Source: Chloroflexota bacterium
GTDB lineage: Bacteria > Chloroflexota > Dormibacteria > Dormibacterales > Dormibacteraceae
Assembly (NCBI GenBank): GCA_005880795.1
Contig: VBGP01000130.1
Location: forward strand, 1-54,691
Length of the DNA: 54,691 nucleotides
Direction of reading: 5' to 3'
Under the pieces are notes generated by a model. It did no database searches. It was given only the letters and a program-made list of their open reading frames with translations, and was not told the origin of the DNA. Position 1 is the stretch's first letter; each line of letters begins with the position of its first letter. The position numbers were made by a program, and so were the translations under genes. Positions 7,715 through 15,727 of the stretch are shown here, piece after piece.

Positions 7715-8095
7715 CTAACCGAACGAGATCGGGACTGTCGTCAGGAGCACCCAGATCGTGACCAGCGTCACTAGGACCGCGCCGCCGTAGAACACGGCTT
7801 GCGCCGGGGCGCCCTTCGCGGCAGGCACGCCGAGGTCGACCAGCAGATAGCGCAGGCGATGCGCGAAGTGGAAGAACGGCACCGCGATGAGGACCAGGAG
7901 GTACAGCTTCACCAGAGGATTGCCCAGCACCCTCACCCACGTGTCGTAGTGCCGGTCGACGACGGGCACCACGCCCAGAGGGCCCAAGATGCCCTGGATG
8001 AGGACGTGCACCGGGATCAGCACGGCCGCTATCACCCCGCCCTGCGCGAACGCAAACCAGTAGAGGAGGTGCAGCAGCGCCTGGCGGCGAATCAC
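7715..8095 (-). CDS. frdD: Fumarate reductase subunit D (membrane anchor)
   Basis: A 126-residue membrane protein with three hydrophobic segments (about 8-35, 60-80 and 95-120). GGVIAAVLIPVHVL and LGPLGV match the first FrdD helix, and AHRLRYLLVDLGVPA matches the conserved histidine/arginine loop. With FrdC it anchors the FrdAB head to the membrane and exchanges electrons with quinone. I chose GTG at 8093-8095 because it overlaps the frdC stop as GTGA. The frame is open upstream to 8146 but the extension would lie inside frdC. Assignment rests on membrane pattern, loop and operon position. Confidence 0.85.
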   Translation of the reverse strand: MIRRQALLHLLYWFAFAQGGVIAAVLIPVHVLIQGILGPLGVVPVVDRHYDTWVRVLGNPLVKLYLLVLIAVPFFHFAHRLRYLLVDLGVPAAKGAPAQAVFYGGAVLVTLVTIWVLLTTVPISFG

Positions 8096-8448
8096 CGGCC
8101 GAACCAGATCAGGACGAACGCGATCACCCCCGAGGCCACCGCCCACAACGCGAACTGGGAGAGAACGATCAGGCTCGCCGGCACCGGCCGGTCGATGAAC
8201 CTGAGGTGGATGATCGTGCCGGCGAGGGTCAGGAACGTGAAGCTGTGGTACAGCGCGAACAGCAGCACGATGACGCTGAACACGACGAACGCCGCCGAGC
8301 CGTGCGGGGAGTAGCGCGCCGGGCCGTCACCCGCGCGTTTGATCTCGACCAGCAGCCAGAGCAGCCAGAGCGCGAGAGGGAGCGCGGTGAACTCGCGAAC
8401 GACGTAGAGAAAGTAGCGACGGCTGCGGGTCCACCAGTTCGCAGGCAT
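8092..8448 (-). CDS. frdC: Fumarate reductase subunit C (membrane anchor)
   Basis: A 118-residue anchor subunit close to the usual FrdC length. The N-terminal WWTRSRRYFLYVVREFTALP (about 5-24) is the typical FrdC cytoplasmic start with conserved arginines. Three membrane helices follow (about 22-40, 60-85 and 95-117); the middle one carries LYHSFTFLTLAGTI with the helix histidine. The ATG at 8446-8448 gives this length, although the frame stays open upstream into the intergenic hairpin and frdB. It is separated from frdB by 80 bp holding a CCCTCTCCC hairpin and is coupled to frdD by overlap. Confidence 0.87.
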   Translation of the reverse strand: MPANWWTRSRRYFLYVVREFTALPLALWLLWLLVEIKRAGDGPARYSPHGSAAFVVFSVIVLLFALYHSFTFLTLAGTIIHLRFIDRPVPASLIVLSQFALWAVASGVIAFVLIWFGR

Positions 8449-8488
8449 GCGCCAGCGGTATTCCCTGCTTTCACGCCCCTCTCCCTCA

Positions 8489-8511
8489 CCCTCTCCCCTG
8501 TGGGGAGAGGG
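8489..8511. repeat. CCCTCTCCC-type hairpin between frdB and frdC
   Basis: CCCTCTCCCC (8489-8498), a three-base loop and GGGGAGAGGG (8502-8511) give a perfect 10-bp stem. A degenerate extra copy of the left arm lies at 8475-8487. No T-run follows on either strand, so it is not a classic terminator. It matches hairpins at 23463-23486 and 38410-38435. It could modulate frdB:frdC expression by partial termination or mRNA stabilisation. Confidence 0.7.
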
Positions 8512-8528
8512 CACCAATGCTTCGGAGC

Positions 8529-9269
8529 TCACTCTCGGGTTCCGAACGGCAGGACGAAGCGCATCGTGGTGTCGAGCTTGGTCTGCTGGATCGCCTTGGC
8601 GGGGTCGACGCCCTTCGGGCACACGACCGAGCATTCACCGACGAAGCTGCATTCCCAGACCCCCTCGGTGTCCGCGATGACGGGCAGCCTTTGCGTCAGG
8701 CCCTGGTCGCGCGAATCGAGGTTGTAGCGCCGCGCGAGGGCGGTCGCTGCAGGGCCGAGAAATTCGTTGTTAAGTCCGTAGACGGGGCAGGCCGCGTAGC
8801 AAAGCATGCAGTTGATGCATTCGCTGAACTGCCTGAACTCGTCGATCTGGTCGTTGGTCTGACGATGCTCGCCGCCCCCCAGCGGGATCTCCTGCTTGCG
8901 GATGATCCAGGGCTTGATCGACTTCAGCTTGTGCATGAAGTCGTCCATGTCGATCACCAGGTCGCGGATGAGCGGGAAGTTGTTCAGCGGCTCGACTACG
9001 ACCGGGCGCGGCCAGTAATCGCGCAGGAACGCGTTGCAGGTCAGCTTCGGCGTGCCGTTGACCATCATTCCGCAGCTGCCGCAGATGCCCATCCGGCACG
9101 ACCAGCGATAGCTGAGGCTGCCGTCGACGTGGGACTTGATGTAGTTGAGGGCGTCGAGCACGACCATGCTCTCGTCGGAGAAGGGGATCTCGTACGACTG
9201 CAGGCGCGGTTTCTCATCGCGGTCGGGGTCGAAACGCGTTGCCTGGATGGTGACCTTCTTGTCTGGCAT
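8529..9269 (-). CDS. frdB: Fumarate reductase/succinate dehydrogenase iron-sulfur subunit B
   Basis: A 246-residue electron-transfer subunit. The N-terminal ferredoxin domain binds a [2Fe-2S] cluster through Cys58, 63, 66 and 78 (CRMGICGSCG and KLTC). The C-terminal domain has CINCMLCYAAC (Cys151, 154, 157, 161) and CSFVGECSVVC (Cys207, 213, 217) for the [4Fe-4S] and [3Fe-4S] clusters. The motif set is very close to bacterial FrdB. It passes electrons between the FrdA flavin and the quinone at FrdCD. It starts one base after the frdA stop. Whether the enzyme runs as fumarate reductase or succinate dehydrogenase in vivo cannot be told from sequence. Confidence 0.95.
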   Translation of the reverse strand: MPDKKVTIQATRFDPDRDEKPRLQSYEIPFSDESMVVLDALNYIKSHVDGSLSYRWSCRMGICGSCGMMVNGTPKLTCNAFLRDYWPRPVVVEPLNNFPLIRDLVIDMDDFMHKLKSIKPWIIRKQEIPLGGGEHRQTNDQIDEFRQFSECINCMLCYAACPVYGLNNEFLGPAATALARRYNLDSRDQGLTQRLPVIADTEGVWECSFVGECSVVCPKGVDPAKAIQQTKLDTTMRFVLPFGTRE

Positions 9270-9270
9270 G

Positions 9271-11010
9271 TCAGTAAGTCCTGGCTTGTGGTTGGAAGTT
9301 GGTGATGGTCACGTCCGAGTACTCCAGTCTTGGTGCAAGCGCATTGGTGTGGAACGCGAGCGTGTGCTTAAGGAACTTCTTGTCATCCCGCTCTGGAAAA
9401 TCAAGCCTCGCGTGGGCGCCGCGCGATTCCTCCCGTGCGAGTGCTGAGAACGTGATCGCCGATGCGACCTCGAGCATGAAGTCCAACTCCAGCGCGGCCA
9501 TGATCTCGGTGTTGAAGGTGCGGCTCGAGTCCTCGATCTTGACCTTCTCGAAGCGTTCACGCAGGCCGCCCAGGTTGCGCGCCAGACGAGAGAGCCCGTC
9601 TCGCGTTCGAAACACCCCCGCCCCGGCATCCATCTCCTTCTGCATCTCCTCGCGGATCACGCCGATGCGCTCGTCGCCGCCCTTCTTCTCGAGATAGGCG
9701 GCCTCCACCCTGCGCGCCTCGTCCCAGAGCATCGCGTCGACAGGATTCGCCGTGACCGGCTTGGCCGAGGCGGAGTAATGAGCTGCCGCGCGTCCTGCGG
9801 CGGCACCGAAGACCAGGCACTCGGGAAGCGAGTTCGAGCCCAGCCGGTTGCCGCCGTTCAGTCCGACGTTGGCGCACTCGCCGGCGGCGTACAGACCAAG
9901 GATCGGCGTGGCACCGGAGATGTCCGCGTCGACGCCGCCCATCATGTAGTGCTGGACCGGCCGCACCGGGATCGGGTCCTTCACGATGTCGATGCCGACG
10001 AACTCGCGGCCGAGCTCGCGCATGAACGGCAGCTTGCGGTCGATCATTTCCTCGCCCAGGTGCCGTACGTCGAGGTGCATGTACTTGCCGTGCGGTCCTT
10101 CGAATCCGCGTCCCTCCTCGAATTCGGTGACCATCGCACGCGAGATGATGTCGCGCGGGCCGAGCTCCATCTTGTTCGGCACGTACCGCTTGAGGAATCG
10201 CTCGCCCTGGTTGTTCAGAAGGTACCCCCCCTCCCCCCTCACCGCCTCGGTGATCAGGATGCCGGTGAACGGGAGGCCGGTCGGGTGGAACTGCACCATC
10301 TCCATGTCCCTCAAGCCCGCGCCCGCGCGGTACGCGAGCGCCATGCCGTCACCGGTGCAGATGTTGCCGTTGGTGGTGAAGGCGTAGACGCGGCCGAGGC
10401 CGCCCGTGGCCAGGATCACCGACTTGGCGGTGATCGCGTCGAACCGGCCGGTCCGGATGTCGAGCGCGACCACTCCGACGCAGCGGCTGTCCTCGACCAG
10501 GAGCTTGGTCACGAACGCCTCGTCGTGCCGGGTGATCTGCGGGTACTTGAGCGAGGTCTGGAAGACGGTGTGCAGCATGTGGAAGCCGGTCTTGTCGGCC
10601 GCGTAACAGGTGCGCCACGTCGTCATGCCTCCGAACGGCCGAACCGCGATGGTGCCGTCGGGGTTGCGGCTCCACGGGCATCCCCAGTGCTCCATCTGGA
10701 TGATCTCCACGGGCGCCTCGCGCACGAATGCCTCGACCACGTCCTGGTCGGCCAGGTAGTCCGAACCCTTGATCGTGTCGAAGGCGTGGGTCTCGTAGGA
10801 GTCGCCCGGAGCCAACGCGGCCGCGGCGCCGCCTTCGGCGGAGACGGTGTGGCTGCGCATCGGGTAGACCTTCGAGACCATCCCGACCTTGACCCTGGGA
10901 TTGGCCTCGACCGCAGCTATCGCTGCCCTGATACCGGCGAGCCCCCCGCCGACGACCAGGACGTCATAGCTCTCAAAGTCCACTTGCCATCTGATTCTAT
11001 TTGCTGGCAT
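9271..11010 (-). CDS. frdA: Fumarate reductase/succinate dehydrogenase flavoprotein subunit A
   Basis: A 579-residue flavoprotein. VLVVGGGLAGIRAA (about 17-30) is the FAD dinucleotide motif, MRSHTVSAEGG has the covalent-FAD histidine at 54, FHPTGLPFTG and ITEAVRGEGG carry catalytic residues including the active-site arginine, and VQHYMMGGV has the dicarboxylate-binding histidine. It interconverts fumarate and succinate. The ATG at 11008-11010 overlaps, on the other strand, the ATG of the DAO-type oxidoreductase. An internal GTG nine codons on (just before DFESYDV) would match the length of other FrdA proteins and leave room for a promoter, so the start is uncertain. Confidence 0.95.
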   Translation of the reverse strand: MPANRIRWQVDFESYDVLVVGGGLAGIRAAIAAVEANPRVKVGMVSKVYPMRSHTVSAEGGAAAALAPGDSYETHAFDTIKGSDYLADQDVVEAFVREAPVEIIQMEHWGCPWSRNPDGTIAVRPFGGMTTWRTCYAADKTGFHMLHTVFQTSLKYPQITRHDEAFVTKLLVEDSRCVGVVALDIRTGRFDAITAKSVILATGGLGRVYAFTTNGNICTGDGMALAYRAGAGLRDMEMVQFHPTGLPFTGILITEAVRGEGGYLLNNQGERFLKRYVPNKMELGPRDIISRAMVTEFEEGRGFEGPHGKYMHLDVRHLGEEMIDRKLPFMRELGREFVGIDIVKDPIPVRPVQHYMMGGVDADISGATPILGLYAAGECANVGLNGGNRLGSNSLPECLVFGAAAGRAAAHYSASAKPVTANPVDAMLWDEARRVEAAYLEKKGGDERIGVIREEMQKEMDAGAGVFRTRDGLSRLARNLGGLRERFEKVKIEDSSRTFNTEIMAALELDFMLEVASAITFSALAREESRGAHARLDFPERDDKKFLKHTLAFHTNALAPRLEYSDVTITNFQPQARTY

Positions 11011-12076
11011 GAGTACGCCGTTCTGGGCACCGCCGCCCGAGAAATACCCTGGACGCCTACCCGAGAAGGCGGATGTGTTGGTGATCGGAGGCGGGATCGC
11101 CGGCACGAGCCTGCTGTGGCACCTCGCACGGCGACGGATCGACGCTGTTCTGGTCGAGCGGCATCACATCGCGTGGGGTGCGAGCGGGCGGAACGCCGGG
11201 TTCCTGCTCGCGGGGGTCGCCTCGAGCTACGCCGAAGCGGTGCAGACCTACGGGCGCGAGAAGGCGCGCGAGGTTTGGGAGATCACCGGCGAGAACCACG
11301 ACCGGATGGTCGAAGCGGCGCGAGGACAGGAGGTCGGGCACCGTCGCCTGGGCAGCGCGATCCTCCCCGCGAACGATGATGAACGCGCGCTGCTCATCGA
11401 GTCGGAGCAGCTGCTGCAGGAGGACGGCTTCAACGCGACGTGGGATGGCGAGCGGCTCATCAACCGGCGCGACGGCGAGATCGACCCGGCGGCGATGGTC
11501 GCGGCGCTCGCGCGGCAGTCGGAGCGCGGAGCGATCCGCGAAGGCGTGGATGTCAGTGCGATAACGCCGCGCCGCCACGGCGTGACGGTCACCGCGGGTG
11601 AGGACATGTGCGAGGCGGGCGTGGTCATCCTCGCCACCAACGCTTACACGCCGCAGCTCGTGCCGTCCGTGAAGATTCAGCCCACGCGGGCACAGATGCT
11701 CGCGACCGCGCCTGAGCCGAAAAGGATCACCGACATGCCTGTCTACTCGAACTTTGGGTATCGGTACTGGCGCCAGCTTGCGAGCGGAGAGGTGCTGATC
11801 GGCGGTTGGCGGGACACGTCGCTGGAAACCGAGAAGACATCCGAGGATGAACCCACTGCTGAGATTCAGGAGCACCTCGACCGCGCGATCGAAGAGTTCC
11901 GAGTGAATGCTGAGGTCACGCATCGTTGGGCGGGGATCATGGGCTTCACCGAGTCGGGGCTGCCGATGGCCGGACCGCTCGAGGGAATGCCGAACGTCTA
12001 CATCTGCGCTGGGTTCACCGGCCATGGGATGGGCTTCGCGTTCATGACCGCCAAGCAGGTCGCCGAGTCGATCTAG
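11009..12076 (+). CDS. FAD-dependent oxidoreductase (DAO family)
   Basis: A 355-residue flavoprotein of the D-amino acid oxidase/glycine oxidase/sarcosine oxidase superfamily. ADVLVIGGGIAGTSLLWHLA (about 21-40) is the FAD-binding fold. HIAWGASGRNAGFLL (about 53-67) is the typical second FAD contact, VVILATNAYTP and a C-terminal CAGFTGHGMGFA (about 333-344) complete the cofactor site. It should oxidise a C-N bond of an amine or amino acid and pass electrons to oxygen or an acceptor; the substrate is unknown. The N-terminal PPPEKYPGRLPEKADVLV resembles the GbuA/PuuB-like oxidases. A strong palindromic terminator follows the stop. Confidence 0.85.
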   Translation: MSTPFWAPPPEKYPGRLPEKADVLVIGGGIAGTSLLWHLARRRIDAVLVERHHIAWGASGRNAGFLLAGVASSYAEAVQTYGREKAREVWEITGENHDRMVEAARGQEVGHRRLGSAILPANDDERALLIESEQLLQEDGFNATWDGERLINRRDGEIDPAAMVAALARQSERGAIREGVDVSAITPRRHGVTVTAGEDMCEAGVVILATNAYTPQLVPSVKIQPTRAQMLATAPEPKRITDMPVYSNFGYRYWRQLASGEVLIGGWRDTSLETEKTSEDEPTAEIQEHLDRAIEEFRVNAEVTHRWAGIMGFTESGLPMAGPLEGMPNVYICAGFTGHGMGFAFMTAKQVAESI

Positions 12077-12088
12077 CCGGCCCTTCCA

Positions 12089-12116
12089 GGATAGTCCGGA
12101 CTATCCGGGCTTTTTT
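12089..12116 (+). terminator. Rho-independent terminator built from a GGATAGTC palindrome
   Basis: The perfect 18-bp palindrome GGATAGTCCGGACTATCC at 12089-12106 is followed by GGGC and a run of six T at 12111-12116. It starts 12 bp after the stop of the DAO-type oxidoreductase, so it reads as its terminator. The same palindrome core recurs at 12131, 41106 and 41151. Confidence 0.75.
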
Positions 12117-12148
12117 GGGGCGCTGAGTTCGGATGGTCCGGACTATCC
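12089..12148. repeat. Paired palindromes with core GGATAGTC, copy A
   Basis: Two palindromes separated by 24 bp lie between convergent genes. The first, 12089-12106, is perfect. The second, 12131-12148, reads GGATGGTCCGGACTATCC and has one G:T-type mismatch. The second supplies the TAG stop codon of the M19 dipeptidase gene (CTA at 12143-12145 on the plus strand). The same arrangement, a pair with a short spacer, occurs at 41106-41170. Confidence 0.85.
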
Positions 12149-13111
12149 GGGATTTGGGAGGGAGCGGTCCAGGAACTCCAGCCAGTTGTGGCCCATGATG
12201 CCCTCGACCTGGGTTTTGTTGAAGTGCAGGCGCAGGCGGGCGGGCAGCTCCTTCAGCCTGGCGAGGTTGTCGAAGGGAGCGTAGCGGGCGTCGAATCCGC
12301 CGTCCAGGTCGGTGCCCAGGCCCACGTGCTCCGGGCCGCCGGCCGACCGTGCGTGGTGGACGAGGTGCTTGACGACGTCGCTGATCGTCGCGCGTCCCGA
12401 CGCGCGCAGGTGGTGCGCGTAGAAGCTCACCCCGACCATGCCTCCCCGCCGGGCGATCTCGGCCACCGAGGCGCTCGTCAGCTGGCGATCGCCTGGCACG
12501 ATCTCACGTGCGTTGCTGTGCGAGGCCATGATCGGCCCGCGCCATATCGCGAAGGCATCGGTCACCGCCTGGTCGGCCATGTGGCTCAGGTCGAGGATGA
12601 CGTGCTTGCGGCGCATCGCCTTGAGAAGCTGCCGGCCCAGGTCGGTCAGCCCACCTGGGGCGCCCGTGCCACCGCTGTAGCGGGTGCCGCCCCACGCGGG
12701 CCCGATGATCCGCACTCCGCGGTCGGTCCAGGCGCCGAGCTGGGCCGGGGTCTCGATGGGGTCGGCGCCCTCCATCAGCAGGACCGCGGCGAGCCGCCCC
12801 TTCTTCCAGTTCTTCGCGTAGGCGGCCAGACCTGCCCGGTCTCCGATCAGCTGTAGGTCGCACGAGCGGTAGTAGTTGACCTGAGCGGTGGCCATGAGGT
12901 GCGCTTCGTGGGCGTTCTCGTAGACGAACCTGGTCCGCATCGAACGCCGCGCTCGCGCCGGCGCCGTGTAGAGGGTCGCGAAGACCAGCCCCACCTTTGC
13001 GGCCACCAGCGAGGAGCGGCTGACCACGTAGCCGGGAGCAGGAGGGCTGAGGAAGCCTCGCCCGGCTGAGATCGCGTTCCAGCCGATGTCGAGGTGGGCG
13101 TCGACGATCAT
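12143..13111 (-). CDS. Membrane dipeptidase, peptidase family M19
   Basis: A 322-residue zinc hydrolase of the renal dipeptidase family. The N-terminal DAHLDI (4-9) carries the HxD zinc ligands, LLMEGADPIE the bridging glutamate, ILDLSHMADQ and MASHSNAR the distal histidines, and VGLGTDLDGGF the conserved aspartate region. It would cleave dipeptides, possibly with D-residues. No signal peptide or GPI-type tail is seen, so it is probably cytoplasmic. The ATG at 13111 lies 45 bp from the divergent marR start. Its stop codon is formed by a dispersed palindrome, and it is convergent with the DAO-type oxidoreductase gene. Confidence 0.9.
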   Translation of the reverse strand: MIVDAHLDIGWNAISAGRGFLSPPAPGYVVSRSSLVAAKVGLVFATLYTAPARARRSMRTRFVYENAHEAHLMATAQVNYYRSCDLQLIGDRAGLAAYAKNWKKGRLAAVLLMEGADPIETPAQLGAWTDRGVRIIGPAWGGTRYSGGTGAPGGLTDLGRQLLKAMRRKHVILDLSHMADQAVTDAFAIWRGPIMASHSNAREIVPGDRQLTSASVAEIARRGGMVGVSFYAHHLRASGRATISDVVKHLVHHARSAGGPEHVGLGTDLDGGFDARYAPFDNLARLKELPARLRLHFNKTQVEGIMGHNWLEFLDRSLPNPG

Positions 13112-13156
13112 CCGGTCGGGAGAATAACTTGCGCCAGGATGCTGTATCTAGTAATA

Positions 13157-13723
13157 ATGAAGAGCATCAATATGAAGGACTCTGAAATGAAGCTCCCCGA
13201 GATCGCCCAACTAGGTGATATGGAGCGCGACGAGAAAGGCCGCCTCTACTTGAAGCGTTTTCGCGAGCTTTTTGATCCATTGCACGTGGAGATCAGCGCC
13301 ATCGAAGCCCTGGCATCCCTGCGGCTGGCAGCGCGCTCGCTGCACCTTCTGCAGGAGCGCTGGGGTGCCATGCATGGCCTCAGCGAGGGTCGCATGGGCG
13401 TCCTCTTCCGGCTTTTCCGGTGTGGCGACATGCCGCTGGGCGAGCTTGCAGACGACCTCTCGATGACGCCGCGGAACGTGACCGGCCTCGTCGACCACCT
13501 CGAGCGCGATGGCCTCGTCACGCGAGTCCCGGACGCAGAGGACCGGCGCTCGATTCGGGCCAGCTTGACCTCGACCGGCCGGGCACGCATCGAAGCGATC
13601 TGGAAGGAAGGGCTCGACCACCAGTCCGAGGTGGTGAAAGGGATGACGAAAGATGACCTGGCGCAGCTGCGCCACCTGTCGCTGGTGCTGGTGGACAACG
13701 CCAGAAAGGAGTTGGGGAAATGA
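13157..13723 (+). CDS. MarR family transcriptional regulator
   Basis: A 188-residue winged-helix repressor. The dimerisation helices flank a central domain with GELADDLSMTPRNVTGLVDHLE (helix-turn-helix, recognition helix near MTPRNVTG) and the wing DRRSIRASLTSTG. MarR proteins typically sense phenolic or hydrophobic compounds and repress an adjacent efflux gene, which is exactly the layout here: the DHA2-type transporter follows with an ATGA overlap. The start is ambiguous among in-frame ATGs at 13157, 13172 and 13187. The AT-rich stretch around 13145-13160 stands out from the background and probably holds the promoter and operator, which would favour a later start. Confidence 0.87.
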   Translation: MKSINMKDSEMKLPEIAQLGDMERDEKGRLYLKRFRELFDPLHVEISAIEALASLRLAARSLHLLQERWGAMHGLSEGRMGVLFRLFRCGDMPLGELADDLSMTPRNVTGLVDHLERDGLVTRVPDAEDRRSIRASLTSTGRARIEAIWKEGLDHQSEVVKGMTKDDLAQLRHLSLVLVDNARKELGK

Positions 13724-15306
13724 TCACGCAGGGACTGTCTCGCCGGCGAGTGATCCTGGCGACGGCCGGCACCATGCTGGCGCTTCTTCTGGCGGCGCTC
13801 GACCAGACCATCGTCGGCACCGCGATCCCTCGCATCGTGGCCGACCTCAACGGCCTGGACCGACTGGCCTGGGTGACCACCGCATACCTGGTGACCTCGA
13901 CGACCATGACCCCCATCGCCGGCAAGCTCGGCGACCTGTTCGGCCGCAAGCCGTTCCTGCTCGCGGGGATGATCGGGTTCGTCGTCGCGTCGGCGCTGTG
14001 CGGCCTGTCGCAGAACATGACCGAGCTGATCGTGGCCCGCGGCGTGCAGGGCATCTTCGGCGGCGTCCTGTTCGCGACCGTGTTCACGGTCATCGGCGAC
14101 CTCTTCCCTCCGGAGCAGCGCGGCCGCACCGCCGGCCTGTTCGGCGCCGTGTTCGGCCTCAGCTCGATCGTCGGTCCGACCACCGGCGGCTTCATCACCG
14201 ACCACTGGAGCTGGCGGTGGGTCTTCGAGGTCAACATCCCGGTGGGCCTGATCGCCGTCTTTGTCGTGCTGGCCGGCCTGCCCTACGTCCGTTCCAAGGC
14301 CTCGTGGCGCGACATCGATTTCTGGGGCGCCTTCACCCTGGCCGCCGGTGTGGTGCCGCTTCTGATCGCGCTGTCCATCACCCGCGATCACTCCTGGGGC
14401 TCGCCTCCGGTGCTGGGGCTGCTCGCCCTCGCGGCGGCGATGCTCGCGGCGTTCGTCTTCGTCGAGTCTCGCGTCGAGCACCCGATCGTGCCGCTGCACC
14501 TGTTCAAGAACTCGACCTTCAGCGTGAGCATGATCGTCGGCTTCCTCACCGCGTTCGGCATGTTCGGCTCAATCCTGTTCACGCCGCTGGTGTTTCAAGG
14601 CGTGCTGGGCATCAGCGCCACCAACTCAGGGGCTCTGATCACGCCGATGATGTTCGGCCTTCTCGGCGCGAGCACCGCCACCGGTTTCATCATGCGGCGG
14701 ATCCGCTACTACCGGTTCCTGGGCACGCTGGGCGTCGTGATCATGATCTTCGGCATGTGGCTGCTCTCGCAGATCACGCCGTCGGTCCCGGAGTGGCACG
14801 TGGTGGCGGACCTCATCGTGGTCGGCACCGGGCTGGGCATCACGTTCCCGCTCTACCTGACCGCGGTGCAGACGGCCCTGCCGCGCGAGTTCCTCGGCGT
14901 CGCCTCGAGCCAGATCCAGTTCTGGCGCAACCTCGGCGGCACCGTGGGCAGCGCGATCCTGGGCGCCGTCCTGGCCAACCGCCTGCCCGACTACCTCGCC
15001 TCGCGCGTCGCGGCGCTCAACCTGCCCCCGGGCACCGGCAAGCTGCCGGGCTCTGGCGCCAACTCGATCCTGGACCCCACGCTGCTGGCCAAGCTGCCCC
15101 CGGCGTTCGTCCACGTGATCCGGCTGGCGCTGTCCGACACGCTGCACGACATCTACATCTTTGCGGGCGCCATCCTGATCGTGGCCCTGGTCTCGACCGT
15201 GTTCCTGAAGGAGGTTCCGCTGACCTCAGCGCGGCCCGCCATGGGGTTCGAGGCACCGCCGGTCGAGGAGGCAACCGAGGAGGAGCCGGCCGCCGCCAGG
15301 GCGTAA
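13720..15306 (+). CDS. MFS drug:H+ antiporter, DHA2 (14-TM) family
   Basis: A 528-residue transporter with about 14 membrane segments. LAALDQTIVGTAIPRI (about 25-40) is the motif D1 region of DHA2 pumps. AGKLGDLFGRKPFL (about 66-79) is motif A. GVQGIFGGVLFATVFTVIGD with the arginine just before it is motif B, and GLSSIVGPTTGGFI is the motif C antiporter signature. It should export hydrophobic or cationic compounds in exchange for protons. Coupled to the MarR gene by a four-base overlap, so it is likely derepressed when MarR binds a ligand. The C-terminal tail is acidic and alanine-rich. Substrate unknown. Confidence 0.93.
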   Translation: MITQGLSRRRVILATAGTMLALLLAALDQTIVGTAIPRIVADLNGLDRLAWVTTAYLVTSTTMTPIAGKLGDLFGRKPFLLAGMIGFVVASALCGLSQNMTELIVARGVQGIFGGVLFATVFTVIGDLFPPEQRGRTAGLFGAVFGLSSIVGPTTGGFITDHWSWRWVFEVNIPVGLIAVFVVLAGLPYVRSKASWRDIDFWGAFTLAAGVVPLLIALSITRDHSWGSPPVLGLLALAAAMLAAFVFVESRVEHPIVPLHLFKNSTFSVSMIVGFLTAFGMFGSILFTPLVFQGVLGISATNSGALITPMMFGLLGASTATGFIMRRIRYYRFLGTLGVVIMIFGMWLLSQITPSVPEWHVVADLIVVGTGLGITFPLYLTAVQTALPREFLGVASSQIQFWRNLGGTVGSAILGAVLANRLPDYLASRVAALNLPPGTGKLPGSGANSILDPTLLAKLPPAFVHVIRLALSDTLHDIYIFAGAILIVALVSTVFLKEVPLTSARPAMGFEAPPVEEATEEEPAAARA

Positions 15307-15435
15307 AGACGTAAAGGCCTGTAAGGATCTGCCTCCAAATGTTCGCCAACCGCGTTAAAATCGCCACCGCACGCTGGAGGGAGGGCCGGCATCGTCCGAG
15401 CCTCAGCGCGATTTACAAGGGGAGGCCAGACGACG

Positions 15436-15726
15436 GTGACGGTGAGCTTCGTGGATCGGACGTTGACGTGTCGTGACTGCGGTCGGGAGTTTCTTTTCAC
15501 CTCGGGGGAGCAGGAGTTCTACCAATCCCGTGGCCTGCAGAACGAGCCCCGGCGGTGCCCTGAATGCCGCGCTGCGCGGCGCCAGGCGGACGGCAACGGC
15601 CGGGCGAGGGTGATGCACGACGTGATCTGCTCCAACTGCGGGAAGCAGACCCAGGTGCCCTTCGTCCCGACGGGCGCCCGCCCCGTCTTCTGTCTGGACT
15701 GCTTCCAGACCGTGGGCAGGCGGTAG
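15436..15726 (+). CDS. Double zinc-ribbon protein (zf-trcl type)
   Basis: A 96-residue protein with two zinc ribbons. The first is CRDCGREFLFTSGEQEFYQ with CPECRAARR (Cys12, 15 and two more near 42-45), the pattern of the probable zinc-binding zf-trcl domain. The second is ICSNCGKQTQVPF with FCLDCF near the C-terminus. The arrangement suggests nucleic-acid or ribosome-associated binding, but no function is established. The start is GTG at 15436 after a GGGGAGG site eight to fourteen bases upstream. The 129 bp before it contain no gene that I can see; TTAAAAT at 15354-15360 may belong to a promoter. It ends one base from the convergent C39-like gene. Confidence 0.8.
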   Translation: MTVSFVDRTLTCRDCGREFLFTSGEQEFYQSRGLQNEPRRCPECRAARRQADGNGRARVMHDVICSNCGKQTQVPFVPTGARPVFCLDCFQTVGRR

Positions 15727-15727
15727 G

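Noticed and set aside
9778-11379. Plus-strand open frame opposite frdA
   Set aside because: Antisense to a fully conserved flavoprotein, no domain, and overlapping the start of the DAO-type gene in another frame.
13653-15314. Plus-strand frame overlapping the DHA2 transporter in another phase
   Set aside because: Arg/Pro/Gly-rich translation typical of an off-frame read; the transporter frame has all MFS motifs.
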